DNA of 64,000 bases, from the NCBI GenBank assembly GCA_963682025.1, contig CAVMKG010000280.1:1-64000 (forward strand). Direction: 5' to 3'. Both the position numbers and the translations under genes were made by a program. Below the pieces are notes generated by a model, which was given only the letters and a program-made list of their open reading frames with translations, was not told the origin of the DNA and did no database searches. Shown here piece by piece: positions 27,911 through 38,879 of this stretch. Position 1 is the first letter of the stretch, and the number at the start of each line of letters is the position of its first letter. The stretch comes from Cordilura impudica (lineage: Eukaryota > Arthropoda > Insecta > Diptera > Scathophagidae).

Positions 27911-29161
27911 CTATTTGTGAAGTGCTTCTCCAATTAAAAAATGTCGTGTCGTTAGAGCCGTTATATCAGTCGGGTCACTTGACATTGAGGTTAATGGACG
28001 TGAGTTTAGCATTGCTTCAATCTCCACCATGACAGTTTCGACCTCTTCATATGTTAGCGATGCTGTAGCAATGCTTCGAAGTAGCAGATGTTTTTCAGAT
28101 TTAACAGCAGCTTCCCATAACCCTCCGAAGTGTGGTGCTCTGTGAGGAAAGAAGTGGAAATTTATTTCTTTAGAGCTGGAAACGGCAATGATTTCATCTT
28201 GTCCTTTGTCTGAATATGATTCGTTGTGATAAACGATTTTTGGTACCGATAAAATTTGTAGCGTTGTCGGGGTATATGATTTGACACCAACCTCGCCGAC
28301 CAATGAATCATTTTAATGCACCGATAAGTGCCTCTGTTGATAAATCAGTTACCAATTTGAGGTGTACAGCCTTTGTGGCAAAGTAGCAAAAAAAAATTGG
28401 TTGGTTAACGCTTTGGTTGTTTTTTTGCCTCCGATCTTATAGTGTATCAGGAATAGTTTGCAGTAATCTACTCCTGTATTGATGAAAGATCGTGATGGTG
28501 CTACTCGGTTTTGTGGTAGATTGCCCATGATTTGTTGACATAATTTTGGTCGGGCTCTAGTACATTTTATGCATTTTTGTACAATTGCTGTTGCCGTTAG
28601 TCTGCCTTTATTGGCCAGAGGCGCTGTCTCATTATGCTCAATAATACCTGAGGTCCACAATGTTTATTTTCAATATGATTTGGTATGAATAACAATTTGG
28701 CAATCGGGTCATTATGTGGTAGCAGCTTTGGATATTTGCATCGTTCGACATTTCTGATGATTCTAATCGCCCTCCAACTCGGAGAATACCATTGTCATCG
28801 ATAAATAGAGATAGGCTGCTAACGGAGCTACTTTTGTCTATTTGTTTGTATTTCTTCAGTTGCCTGAGTTCTGGTGAAAAGTTGGCCAATTGAATAGTTT
28901 TCATAATTGTGAAAGGACCTTCATTTAATTCGTTTGGTGTTAACGCCTTATGTGATGGGCGTTTATATTTTAATAACCTTGTGTTATTAATGAATCTGAC
29001 GACATATCCCAGTATCCTTTGCAATCTGTTGAAGGAGTTACTATGTGGGATTTTTTATACGAAGTTATCAGTGGAAGCGGTAACTGCTGAAATAGAGTTG
29101 TTTTCTTTTTCTCGATGTCATTGTTGATTATGGGGTTTTGTGAAAATGGAGGTGGCCACAT
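27911..29161 (-). pseudogene. BEL/Pao integrase region
   Basis: Read 29161 to 27911. Blocks in order: DDNGILRVGGRLESSEMS (about 28760-28815), the zinc-type KCIKCTRARPKLCQQ with MGNLPQNRVAPSRSF and GVDYC (28660-28349), then HFFPHRAPHFGGLWEAAVKS and IEAMLNSRPLT (28303-27911). These are typical of the Pao integrase and its N-terminal domain. Three ORF segments in different frames, with gaps near 28310-28350 and 28640-28720, show frameshifts. The C-terminal part below 27911 is too decayed to read. Confidence 0.85.
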
Positions 29162-29352
29162 TTCTGATTGTCAGTGCAGAAATAATGGTTCATATAACCA
29201 GAAAGTTGAAGTGCTGTTAAACCTCTGGACAGTACATTTACTGGGTTGTCTTTTGATCGGAAGTGGCGCCACTGATCGCGCAACTTCAACGATTCAATTT
29301 TGGAGATTCGATTAACTACAAACTTATGGTATGTGGTGAATTGAGCATTTAT

Positions 29353-29775
29353 TCAATTTAATACTATTTCGGAGTCAGTCCAGACGAATAAAAGTTTGTC
29401 TTTAATCTGGAGATCTGGTTTGTTTCCAGGTGCAAGTTGGGCAGCCATAACTGCGACACATAATTCTAGGTGAGGTAGCGTCTGTTGTTTTAATGAACAA
29501 ACCCGTGTCTTGGCACAAAGTAGTTGAACAATCACTCTTCCATCCTTGAAAGTTGCTCGGATGTAGGCAGCTGCACCAAAAGCCGTTTCAGATGCGTCTG
29601 AGAACATATGCAACTCGTTTTTTGTTGGGAGATCACCCCTAAAGTTGTGCCGATGGATTTTGAAGTTATTTAAGCTGTCTAAATCATTTCTGAATTTCGT
29701 CCATATTACATGAATGTCCTCAGGTAGCGGATCATCCCAGACAAATTTGTATTGCCATAGTAGTTGAATGAACAT
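29353..29775 (-). pseudogene. BEL/Pao RNase H-like segment
   Basis: A 140-residue open frame with HMFSDASETAFGAAAYIR, LPHLELCVAVMAAQL and WTDSEIVLN. These match the RNase H core of Pao-type polymerases, with Asp in FSDAS, Glu in HLEL and Asp in WTDSE. It continues the RT region upstream (29776-30280) in other frames. Confidence 0.85.
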
Positions 29776-30568
29776 TTTTGCCTTTACAATTACAGGTGCT
29801 AAAAGTCCAAGAGACTAATAGTTGCGAAATCGGATGTTGCGGTACGTTTTGATATTGTCTGAAGATGATTCAATTTTACTTTGACGCAGAAGTGGTCCGT
29901 CTTAGGTTGCCATGGCAATCCCATTGTTTTTACTGTGTACGTGTTGTCACTGTTAAAATCTAAATCTACCTCTGGGTCGCCGAGTGAGATATTTTTTAGT
30001 AATGGTGGATGATTCGCACACCATTTTTTTTAATAAAGCCATGATTCTTTAGCATTGCAATGAGTTCCTTTTGTGTTTGAAGTGTTATGTTGAGATTATC
30101 TGAACCTCCCAGGCCATCATCTACATAAAAGTTATATTTGAGCATTTGAGAACCGTATGGATAGTTTATTGTATTTTAGCCAGAAAACTTTTGCAAACAT
30201 CTCGTAGCTAAAGAAGGTGCTGCTCGCGTTCCATGTGTGATTGTGTGAAGTTTGTAGTATTGAATAGGCAGCGATGGATCTTACCTCCAAATAATTAACT
30301 GGTATTGTTGATTATTTGGATGAATTAAGATTTGTCTGTATACTTTTTCGATTGAAAATAACTCACTTTGAACAGTTGGCCCTGAATACATCAAAGCATT
30401 TAATGAATGGCCCGTTGATGTCTTTGCTGATGCGTCGAGTACTACTCTGAGCTTTGTTGTGGTGCTATCAGATTTGAGCACACAATGATGAGGAATGAAA
30501 TATTTATGATTCGATGCTGCATCTATGCTAGTCTTCTGCATGTGTCCTAGATTTTCATATTCTTTCAT
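29776..30568 (-). pseudogene. BEL/Pao reverse transcriptase segment
   Basis: 30568-30281 reads HHCVLKSDSTTTKLRVVLDA, then SLNALMYSGPTVQ, the N-terminal RT signature of Pao elements. Downstream, in shifted frames, the active-site block YVDDGLGGSDN appears near 30095-30130. Several stops interrupt 29776-30280. Confidence 0.85.
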
Positions 30569-31020
30569 GAATTGAATATATTGAGTTCAAATTTCCTCAT
30601 TCTTTAAATTCGTCATTCTGGAGCTACGAATCTATTATATGCCATTGCGTGTGATTCTTCTAATGCTGCTGGGTTGTCCCGGAATGGCACAGTAACTACT
30701 AAACGGCCATTATTGTTGGTGTCGACATGCTGAGTAAAATGTGACGCACATTGCCTTTCTGATGGGGAAAGGTTTTTGTCGCTGGGTTCAATTTCGTCTC
30801 ATTTCCAGAGCTGTTCACTGGCTTCTTCCAATGATGTTGTGTTGTCAAATACGGTAGATATTAGAGCAGTTGGGAGTTGAATTTTAGTTGACTGCACCAC
30901 CCACTATTCAGCCAAGTGACGTGTTTTGAAGTGTTGGGAGGCTGTCAGAAAGCTGTATTGTTCCCGCTTGAATTAATTTGTAGTAAAACTCTGCCCCAAT
31001 TGAATACCGTCTATGCGCAG

Positions 31021-31870
31021 TTAAGTTTTGGTTGGAAAAGTAGATAGCTTTTGGCAAAGTAACTGCGACAGCGTTTGCTTCTGCTTCTGATAGTTGATGA
31101 AATTCGTTGCAATGAAATAGTTTATGGCCACCGTTTTTGCTTGTTTAAACAATTGCCTCCATTGATTGAAATTGAAGCTCCAGAAATGAAAAAATTCATC
31201 ATGTATGGCTTCAGCTTGATCCCATAACTTTCCATTGGTACTGATTTTCAATTCTTGGTGTTCTAAGGGATGGTCATCTGCGTCTGTTAGTATATTTAAT
31301 AGCCGGCTTAAAGCTGTCAAACGAAATTTTAACCTTCGGATGAGACGTTGTTGATGTCTTCATGATCTTCATGTTGAATACTAGCCGGTGGCTTTTCTGC
31401 AGTTTTTTTTTTTAGCTTATCAACTTCCTTTTTGAAGATTTCTAAGTAAGTGTTGGTATTATCACTAATCTTCGAGTAGTGTTCTTCTGTGAAACATACA
31501 TGATCTGTTGATCTCTTTACAAGTCTGCATACCATGCTTCGCTGAGACGTCGTAATCGTTCATTAAAATATTCTACCTTTGTCTTCCTATCTGCAGAATC
31601 CTTTTTATAGTTGTTGAATCTCTTCATCTGTTTTCGATTGGGCTTGTAATTACTGTTCGAATGTAACAATGTTCTTCAGTTTGGTAGCCACGTGTGAGAT
31701 GTCCAATTGATGATTGAATAGTTAATGATTTTTTGTATAGTAGTTGCGAAATTATATTGTTGCCTCAAATGTTGATTAATTTGACTTGATGTATGTTCTG
31801 TTAGAAAATTTAAAGTTCTGACTCCTGCTTTTTGAAGCGCGGTCAATCGATGTCTTGATGAGGGCGTCAC
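31021..31870 (-). pseudogene. BEL/Pao gag remnant
   Basis: Three minus-strand ORFs, 31870-31676, 31535-31329 and 31320-31021, lie between the leader and RT. The first begins MTPSSRHRLTALQKAG and resembles the helical N-terminus of Pao Gag. The second is lysine/glutamate-rich (FKKEVDKLKKKT). The order and strand fit gag, but I see no zinc knuckle, so assignment is mainly by position. Frames are interrupted. Confidence 0.5.
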
Positions 31871-31907
31871 GGTTCTGATGAGACCAGTGACTGTTGTTAG
31901 CGGCTAA

Positions 31908-32090
31908 ATTTTTTTTTTTTTGTTAAAGCCTTGTTCCGCGAAGCCGAGTTGCTTGTCTGCAGATTCTAACTTTTGGGTCCAGGGATAAGCCGGATTTGCT
32001 TAGTTTTTTGCAGCGACAGACCAAAGCCTCTGGTTGGAATCGAACCCACAACCCTACTCACCTACCAGGGCGCTAACATAGCTACATCTG
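31908..32090 (-). mobile_element. tRNA-derived SINE
   Basis: On the minus strand an A-box-like TAGCGCCCTGG (32075-32065) is followed by a perfect B box GTTCGATTC (32045-32037), ~120 bp of unrelated body, and a terminal A13 tract (31921-31909). This is the plan of a Pol III-transcribed SINE. The A-to-B spacing (~19 nt) is shorter than in tRNA genes, so the true A box may lie slightly upstream (TAGCTATGTTAG). It sits in the BEL leader. Confidence 0.6.
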
Positions 32091-32479
32091 CTTGATGATT
32101 TGCTTATTAGAGCTGGGTGTTCTGTATGGATGTCCTGATGTGCTGCGTGTTCTAAATTCCTTATCACTGGTGGGGAGAAACTTGAGCTTATTAAAGTTCC
32201 TAACTACTGGTGGGGGAAACTTAATTTTTTTAAAAACGTCTAGGGGTCACAAAATGTAGTATTGGTGCCTCAAATGTAGAGTGATTTCATTGTTCAAGCT
32301 GGATCTGCTAATACTACAGCTGGTTCTGCTTGATGATTGAGCGGATGTCATGGACAGATATCCTGTTTCCCTTCAACCACTTGGAACTTGAAAGGTGTTG
32401 GCGTAGTAATAAAACATAATCGATATGCTGTATTACTAGGCTTATTCTTCATTTTGCTGGGGTTTTTATACCCAAACAA

Positions 32480-33137
32480 TGATCGAAACTGCTTAATACT
32501 AAATAATTTTAATAGTGTATTTGAAATTGTGTTTTTGTTTCGAACTAAAAAATGCTGAATATTAAAATAATTATAAGTTAAAAGCGTATTTTGTTGTGTA
32601 TTGACTTAAATTTTATTAGATTATAACTGTCAGGAAAGACCTCTGCGGGGAGTTTATTTCACATACGGCTAGTTCGACTGATAAACGAATTCTCTCTATA
32701 ATGCGATGTGCGGTCAATTGGCAATAGACTACAAACGATTGTGATCTACTAGAGAAGCGGGTAGAGCGAACCGTAATTCGGGCACTTGGAATAAGTTCGC
32801 TAATCTCAGAAGAACATTTCCCACGGTAATATCAATAGAACAGTTCTACACAACCCACATTCCAACGATGTTCCAATGAATCATTGATGAGTGCCAACGC
32901 CCTCCGTTGCACACGGTCCAGTAGCTCCAAAATAGACTTTGAAGCTCCTGCCCATATATGGGAGTTGTATTCCATTTTCGGTAGGATGTAAGTGGTATAG
33001 ATTTTAAGGACATCAGAAGGAGTGAAGTAATTCTTACACCGTTTTAGAAAACCAAGACACTTAAATGCTTCTTTCGACACTTGAAAAATATGCTCGTTTT
33101 TTTTAAAAAGCTTAAAAAATGTTTTTTTTAGTTTCAA
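32480..33137 (-). pseudogene. Non-LTR retrotransposon 3' end (RT C-terminal part and 3' UTR)
   Basis: 33137-32832 reads EAFKCLGFLKRC, YTTYILPKMEYNSHIW and LLDRVQRRALALI, the C-terminal region of LINE reverse transcriptases. In shifted frames down to ~32600 the usual tail (a RENSF/ISRTSRMWN-like part, then PDSYNLIKFKS) can be followed to a stop. The 3' UTR then shows the same ~66-bp units as 5320-5475. Truncated at its 5' side and frameshifted. Confidence 0.75.
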
Positions 33138-33256
33138 AGTTCAATTAGGTAACAAAAATGTTAAATATTTAAAATCAAAATTGTCAGATTCCTGACAATT
33201 AAAAGTTATTTCAAAGTTGCAATTGCCTTAAATTTGTTAATAAGTTCACGTTTCCT

Positions 33257-33588
33257 CTATGTGATAGCGATTTGAGATAACTCCTCATACACCAATGTCA
33301 TGACTTTACTTTCAATTCGTCTTACATCCGCCTGGGATAAATGGGATTCCGAAATTTTTATAGCTAAAATTTCAAACAACATCGATGTTGCGCCATGTTT
33401 TTTTTTTTCATTAAAAATTTTGGGATCTCTTTCACAATGTCCACACACTCTTTCATAACTTCTTTAAAAACGAATGTTACTTCCGGATCTGCTTTCTCTT
33501 TGGTATATTTTTTTGGATGAGCTTCATTTGCATTATTACTTTCATTCATGTTTGGTGTGATTATGTAATAAAAATCACTCTGTTCCAC
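33257..33588 (-). pseudogene. Unrecognised small gene, frameshifted
   Basis: ATG at 33588 opens a frame with MNESNNANEAHPKKYTKEKA and FVFKEVMKECVDIVKE. About 33430 the coherent reading passes to another frame (PKIFNEKKKHGATSMLFEIL, then QADVRRIESKVMTLVYEELS) and stops at 33257. Both halves are lysine/glutamate-rich with a helical look. The shift lies next to an A11 run, so it may be a real mutation or a sequencing slip. I do not know the family. Confidence 0.4.
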
Positions 33589-33846
33589 TACAACACTTCC
33601 AATAGTTCTATCAAAACAAATTGTTATAAACCAGAAACGACATTAAAAAGCAAAAAGCATGTATTTGTAGATACGAATCGCTGTAGTTATCCAAAAACCG
33701 AAGTGACTCCATATGTTTCCACTTTTTTGCCGTACTCGCGGTGCCACTACCAGAAGCAAGTTGAGCAGCTCATTTATGCCGCTTGTACCTGTCACGAAGA
33801 CATCGCCAAAGTTTTTTGCAAGAATCACCTAAATTTTGCAGTTTAA
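33517..33846 (+). CDS. Hypothetical cysteine-rich protein, possibly an exon
   Basis: A 109-codon ORF overlaps the start of the minus-strand ORF at 33257-33588. The C-terminal half looks protein-like and has several cysteines (YSRCHYQKQVEQLIYAACTC, then KVFCKNHLNF). The N-terminal part overlaps the opposite gene and may not be coding. The true start could instead be an upstream exon joined at an AG near 33608. No family recognised. Confidence 0.35.
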   Translation: MSFICIITFIHVWCDYVIKITLFHYNTSNSSIKTNCYKPETTLKSKKHVFVDTNRCSYPKTEVTPYVSTFLPYSRCHYQKQVEQLIYAACTCHEDIAKVFCKNHLNFAV

Positions 33847-34139
33847 AAAGATTTGTAAAAATTCTTTCCTAATTATTACCTTAATAATTATTTTTTTCCC
33901 CTTATTCAAAGTTGTTACTGAAAATTATTTAATAATCTATATATGTATATAAAAGAATTGCGAGGATGATCGTCATCGCTCAGCCCAAACCATTCGAGCC
34001 AGAAGCTGGAAATTTGGACTGTAGGTACCTCTCTCGGCGTAAAGATCCACTAAGAACGGATTTTTAAAAATTCTTACATCAACGGGGCAAAAGCGGACAA
34101 AAAGGGGGAAAATAGTAACAAATTAATCTAGGAATATAT

Positions 34140-34990
34140 AATTTGGTGTGTAGACTCTATCCGAGAAACAAATGTGGGCTCAGAACTAATTTTTTTTCGA
34201 AACTTGGCCATTGAAAGGAAAAAGCGGCCAAAAAGGGTAAAAATTGTACCTATATGGACCTTCTTCATATATTACTCTATATATATGAACTTTGTTATAC
34301 AGTCTCCACCGAATACGTGGGCATCAGTCCAGAATGAATTTATTGCTAATTCTAACATCCAGGTATCTTCTAAACAAACGAATCTAGGAATCTGAAATAT
34401 GGTATGTGGATTCCACTAGAGATAGAAACACCAGATGCGGGGAAGTAAAAATGGCAAAAAAAACAAGGGAAAATGGTGCCTTTTTGTATCTTCTTAACAT
34501 ATTAAATTATATACATGCATGAATTTTGTCATACAGACTCCACCGAATACATGGGTATCAGTCAGGGATGAATTAACTGTTAATTCTAGCATATAGGGGA
34601 GGAACAACGGCAAAAATGGGGAATAATCTTCTAAACAAGCGAATATAAAATATGGTTTGTGGATTCACTAGAGATATACACACGATGAGAGGAAAATTTT
34701 TGGAAATTCGGATGTTAAGGGGGGTTAAAATGGTACCTTTGCATCTTCTTAACATATTTGTCTATATTTATTTATTTTGGTATACAGACTCCACCATTAC
34801 CATCCGGTAATTATAACTTGCAGGGAAAGAAAAACGGCCAAAGAGGGGAAAAATAATACATCTGGTATCTTCTAAACAAACGAATATGAAATATAGTTTG
34901 TGGATTCCAATAAAGATAGAAACATCAAATGGGTAGAAATATTTTGGAAATTCGCATGTTAAAGGGGGGGGGGGGCAAAAACGGCCCATA
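34140..34990. repeat. Diverged ~240-bp tandem units
   Basis: The block TCTTCTAAACAARCGAAT recurs near 34365, 34627 and 34865. TCTTCTTAACATAT recurs near 34492 and 34744. GACTCCACCGAATAC recurs near 34310 and 34540. About three and a half units. Confidence 0.7.
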
Positions 34991-35390
34991 ACTGACCGAT
35001 ACCCTATACCATTCGTTTAGAGAATTGGTCTAAGGTCCATCTAATTGAGTTTAAAAAAAACCATAAACCAAATCTACGTCGAAAATTGGACCGACCCTAA
35101 CCATATGTGGTAAAGTCACTTATATTTTGCAGCAACATATACAAACCGATTTTGAGAAAAATCTGTGCAATATTTTTGTTTTTGATAGGGTTAAATGAAT
35201 TACCCTATAGGTTTTATTTTTGGCTTACGGATTAATGGATGTAATAAACACACACAAACCCAATTCGACAGAGATCTATTTGATAATTTGGATCTTATGG
35301 GAAGTTAAGTTGATATCGTAGGGGTTATTTGAATGGGGACTAGGTCTGAACATGCACCATTTTCAATAGCGTTTGTCTTATGGCTTGAGT
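34991..35390 (-). mobile_element. DINE-1/HINE-like element, partial
   Basis: Begins ACTGACCGATACCCTATACC and follows 49195-49690 with moderate identity, including TGTGCAATATTTTTGTTTTT and GATCTTATGG. The microsatellite end is missing. Confidence 0.6.
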
Positions 35391-36480
35391 TACTTCCTTT
35401 CAAAACTAAGCCATCGATATTACAAATAATATTATTTTTGAATAATTTCGAATATATTATGAAAAAAAAATAGTGGTACTTAAATATTGTAGCTGGCAAT
35501 ACATCGGAAATTTTTACAAAATTCAAAATTTGCCAATTTTGTTTTTAATAATTTCGCGCATAGTAATAAAATTGTGTGTATAACTATTGTGTGTTCTATA
35601 TTGAAAGATAACACATTTGTTAAAAAAGGTACAATAACAAAAAATAGATAAACGCAAAAGAAATATTTTTTCTGTGATGCCAAAACAGTGGCATATAGTT
35701 TCTGGTGTTTCTTTTAATTATTATAAAATAATGGCAAGAACAAAGTTTTACGAACCAAACCAGAATAATTGATGATTTTAGTGATGGTCGTAGGCAAAAG
35801 AATATTTGTGAGAAATATTCTATGAATAAAGCCATAAAAGCGTCTGGCTAGCATTAATCTTGCTAAAGAACGTATGAACTGGAATTAGTATACTGTTACT
35901 GAAATAAATTAATACAATCGTTCAGTATAGGAATCATCCACCCTCCAAGATCATGACCATCATTTTATTCCACAGTGTTATTGTATAGTAAATGTTTCCA
36001 TTATTTCGTCAACAACATAAAAATGTTAATTGTTTCTGAAGTTATGTTAATATGTTATAATATGAAGTTATGTGTAAATTAATTTTTTTTTTAATTTTTT
36101 CAATTATATATTCTTCCTTTATTTACATATTTTAACAAATTTGATATTTTCATGAGTTCTTATCTTTACATATAGATATTTCAACAAATAATATATAGAA
36201 TCTTAAGATATTAAATAGTTTTTATTATTTTTTTAATGATTTTTAAAGGAAAATGGGAGGAAAAACCTTTATATGATTTAATATATTCAAATACTATCTG
36301 AAACTATTTATATGCTTATAGGAGGTTTATTAGAAATAATAGACCTATATAAGCGTATAATTTTCAATTTGGTGATTTCGTTTTTATTTTACGTTATTTC
36401 TCTACATTCTCTTATCAGTGGGTAAGAGGAATTTTCAATTTTGGCAAAGTAATTTTTAATAATCCTTGATATCAAATCGA
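35391..36480. other. AT-rich Helitron interior, no gene recognised
   Basis: ORFs here are short and of low complexity. A small inverted repeat around AGGTTTATTAGAAATAATAG (near 36322) is all I note. Confidence 0.45.
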
Positions 36481-36503
36481 TAATTTTTTCATAACCAGTT
36501 TCT

Positions 36504-37145
36504 TCATGAAGAACGATACCTCCAGGGCTTTTTATATATCATGTTCAGATATTTGTTTTGTATAATTTGTAAGCGTTTTAGGTGACAGTTGGCAGCGTCG
36601 CTCCAAATAGGACACGCGTATGTTAATATTGGCCTTATAACACTTTTAAAGAGTAAATTTTTGTTTTGGTGGTTTAGAAATGACCTTCTATTTAGTAGTG
36701 GCCATAATGCTTTATATGCTTTTATAGCTTTTTGGCACGTAGCCATAATAATATTGTTTAAATGTAAGCATTTTGTCCAAGACAACTCCGAGATATTTGA
36801 CATCGTTAAGTACACTTATGGTATTATTTCCAATAAGAAGATGACGTCTTGGCAGCCTTTTGGGCGATTTGTTGAATAGATAAATTATTGCTTGGGTCTT
36901 GCTTGGATTAATTTTGATTTTCCATTTCTGGAAATATTTATTGCAATTTACAAGACACTTCTCCATTTTCTACAGGAGTGCACTTGTAAGTTTGTTTGAA
37001 GAAATTAACGCAGTATCAGCTGCGTATTAAGCAATTTTCATATATTTTGGGACTTTAAAATCGGATGTATATATCGAGTAAAGCAATGGCGACAAGACTG
37101 ATCCTTGAGGTAACCCTGAGGTAATGTTTAAATTAATAAAAGAGT
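36504..37145 (-). pseudogene. Jockey-like LINE fragment, RT palm/thumb
   Basis: Minus-strand blocks in order: GLPQGSVLSPLLYSIYTSDF (about 37100-37040), YAADTALIS in place of the usual FADD/YADD (about 37010), WKIKINPSKTQAI and VKYLGVVLDK (36966-36712), then RPILTYACPIW and RLQIIQNKYLNMIY (36815-36504). Stops and frame changes occur. One catalytic Asp of the DD pair appears changed to Ala. Different sequence from the LINEs at 3590 and 32480. Confidence 0.8.
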
Positions 37146-37289
37146 CCAAGTCGTCAAAAATATTTATTGTTAAAAGTTTCCATCGTATTGTTACTCACAC
37201 TATATATCTTATTGATTTTAAATATTATTATGGCTTAAATAATTAACATAAGAATAACGCTAACAACGCAGCGGGTATACTGCTAGTAA

Positions 37290-37425
37290 CGACAAAACGA
37301 TATATTTTTATATATGTAATCATTACTGTTTGTTTTCCACTTATTCAAAGCTGTCATTGAAAATTATTTAATAAGTACATGTACAAAACAATATATCTTT
37401 ATATATTTAATCGTTGTTGTTTTTT
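37290..37425. repeat. ~90-bp tandem repeat interrupted by the Helitron
   Basis: TTATTCAAAGCTGTCATTG (37342) with GAAAATTATTTAATAA and ACAAAACAATATATCTTTAT (37382) repeats 33903-33935 plus 37292-37335. Joining the two outer parts across the Helitron restores a unit. Confidence 0.65.
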
Positions 37426-37439
37426 TTTTTTGTTTGATA

Positions 37440-37605
37440 TAGAATACAACACACCGATTTTGACCAAGCATACCTCATATGAAAGGTATTTCTTTTTAGC
37501 TGTCCACCTGATTTACAGATTAGCACCGCCTGGAAAATTTTTTTTCGGAGTAATGCTCATTTAAAGTTGCTACTAACACATATATAAGACACATACTGTG
37601 TGTGT
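37440..37605 (+). repeat. Dispersed repeat related to 10085-10285
   Basis: Inverted relative to the other copy. Contains GAAAGGTATTTCTTTTTAGC and AAAGTTGCTACTAACACATA. 37606-37924 shows nothing else that I recognise. Confidence 0.6.
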
Positions 37606-37924
37606 GTTTTTTAAGGATATCTAAAGCCATGTGTTGATATGAATTGGTCAAAATTGATTATCACACCTTTAGGCTCCTTTAAAATTATTTATTATTAAAC
37701 CCATTTATATTTCTCCTGTGTGTTCAAGAAATATTTATGACGAAACAAGCTGTTTTGACCAGGTATTGCTCGAATTTCCCGAAAATAAACGCATTGGAGT
37801 TATTTTATGCGTTGTTTCTTAAACTACCAAGTAAATATTTTATTTTGAAAAAAATAAGAAATAACTTAAAGGGAATATTGTCTGAATATACACTACCTTT
37901 AATTAAATATGACCAAAATCATAT

Positions 37925-38592
37925 AGATTAAAGAACACTCTTATGAACTACGTTCACAGTTCAAATCTTGACCGCTTGAAACTCGTGAGAATGCGAGATT
38001 TAGATGCCCATGCGAAAGGTATGTGTCTCCAAATGTAAACTGGCGATTTTTAATGCTTGTCCTTGGTTCTAATTTACTGTAATGGCAAATTCTAACTAAA
38101 TTGGGAATTGCAGGCGTTTGAATTGAAATGGTAAATCTGCCGGTATGAGGGGCATTCGTGGAATAAAAACTTATTCTACTTTTGCTGAGACTGTTAATAT
38201 ATAGTCGCTCCGATGAGATTTGCGTATTGAGTTTTCACATAAGAACAAATGTAATTACAATCTTAATTTGTGGAGTAGCACTCTCGACAACTCAATGGAA
38301 TTTAGAAACTCAGAAGGGTATGTAGCGCATTGCTCTTCAGGCATAACGGTATAATTGGATTTGTATGCTGTGGAGATGCCGGAAATTTTACACAGAATTT
38401 GATGGTTAATGTGATTCATGATGTGTTTTTTGGAGCATCCTGGAAGGAAATACCTTCGTTTATAATCTTTTCAAAAACAATTTTCAGTTCGGGAAGTAAT
38501 CTAGGCATCTTTTCCTCGATTTCTGCATTAATTGGAGTGAAGCTGCTGTTGACAACTTATCGGCTTTTTTTTGGTAATCAGTTAGATTACCA
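37925..38592 (-). pseudogene. Helitron Rep/helicase gene, C-terminal part
   Basis: In shifting minus-strand frames: INHQILCKISGISTAYKS, EEQCATYPSEFLNSIELSR, PPHKLRL, VFIPRMPLI, DLPFQFKRLQFPI, then LHLETHTFRMG and LAFSRVSSGQDL. This is the order of the conserved C-terminal helicase blocks of Helitron proteins (the FLN-PPH, IPR, FKR-QFP and CSR motifs). Stops and frameshifts are frequent. The Transib at 38598 separates it from its N-terminal side at 42453-42790. Confidence 0.75.
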
Positions 38593-38597
38593 CGGTA
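38593..38597. repeat. Transib target-site duplication CGGTA (left)
   Basis: CGGTA precedes the left terminus CACAGTG. The identical CGGTA follows the right terminus at 42448-42452. Five-base, GC-containing duplications are the rule for Transib. Confidence 0.95.
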
Positions 38598-38635
38598 CAC
38601 AGTGGCTGAAAATCATTTTTCATTGGCCAAAATTC
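38598..38635. repeat. Left Transib TIR (heptamer CACAGTG)
   Basis: CACAGTG, then 23 bp, then CAAAATTCT. The heptamer equals the consensus V(D)J recombination-signal heptamer. The inner block TTTCATTGGCCAAAA is shared with the right TIR. Confidence 0.9.
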
Positions 38636-38879
38636 TGTAACTTTTGAACCGATCAAAATATTTTAGTACTGTTTTTTTTAGTAGATAGATAGATAGTTGA
38701 TCTTGACTCAGTGTGAATTTCATTTAAATTGATTGAGTACTTTTTAAGGAATTCTAGGTCAAAGTTTAACTTTTGTTTTTTTTTTAACTTTTAGCGTGAT
38801 ATATGTTTTTTTTTATTTATTTTTATTTATTAGAAAGTGTCATATTTGGAGTTAAATAATTATTATAAACATTTTTTGT

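Larger units (their letters stand above)
27485..32478 (-). mobile_element. BEL/Pao LTR retrotransposon, decayed
   Basis: Minus-strand order gag, RT, RNase H, integrase. All genes are broken by stops and frameshifts. The 3' end was displaced to 5476-5748 by the inserted LTR element. Upstream of gag are a SINE and a leader with a ~40-bp duplication (ACTGGTGGGG-GAAACTT at 32166 and 32210). A possible TATAAAA lies at 32463-32469 on the minus strand. Confidence 0.8.
33936..37286 (+). mobile_element. Helitron-type element, non-coding itself
   Basis: Begins TCTATATATGTATATAAAAG after an A and ends GCGGGTATACTGCTAG before a T, as Helitrons do. The flanks are halves of one unit of a ~90-bp tandem repeat whose next unit is intact at 37340-37425, so the empty site can be read. 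Inside are ~240-bp tandem units, a HINE (34991-35390), AT-rich filler and a LINE fragment (36504-37145). No Rep/helicase of its own is visible. Confidence 0.55.

Noticed and set aside
32037..32075. A functional tRNA gene
   Set aside because: No cloverleaf can be drawn and the A-to-B spacing is too short; a tail of A residues and unrelated body indicate a SINE.
38593..38635. Reading the CACAGTG end as a real V(D)J signal
   Set aside because: Flies have no V(D)J recombination; the resemblance is explained by common ancestry of Transib and RAG.
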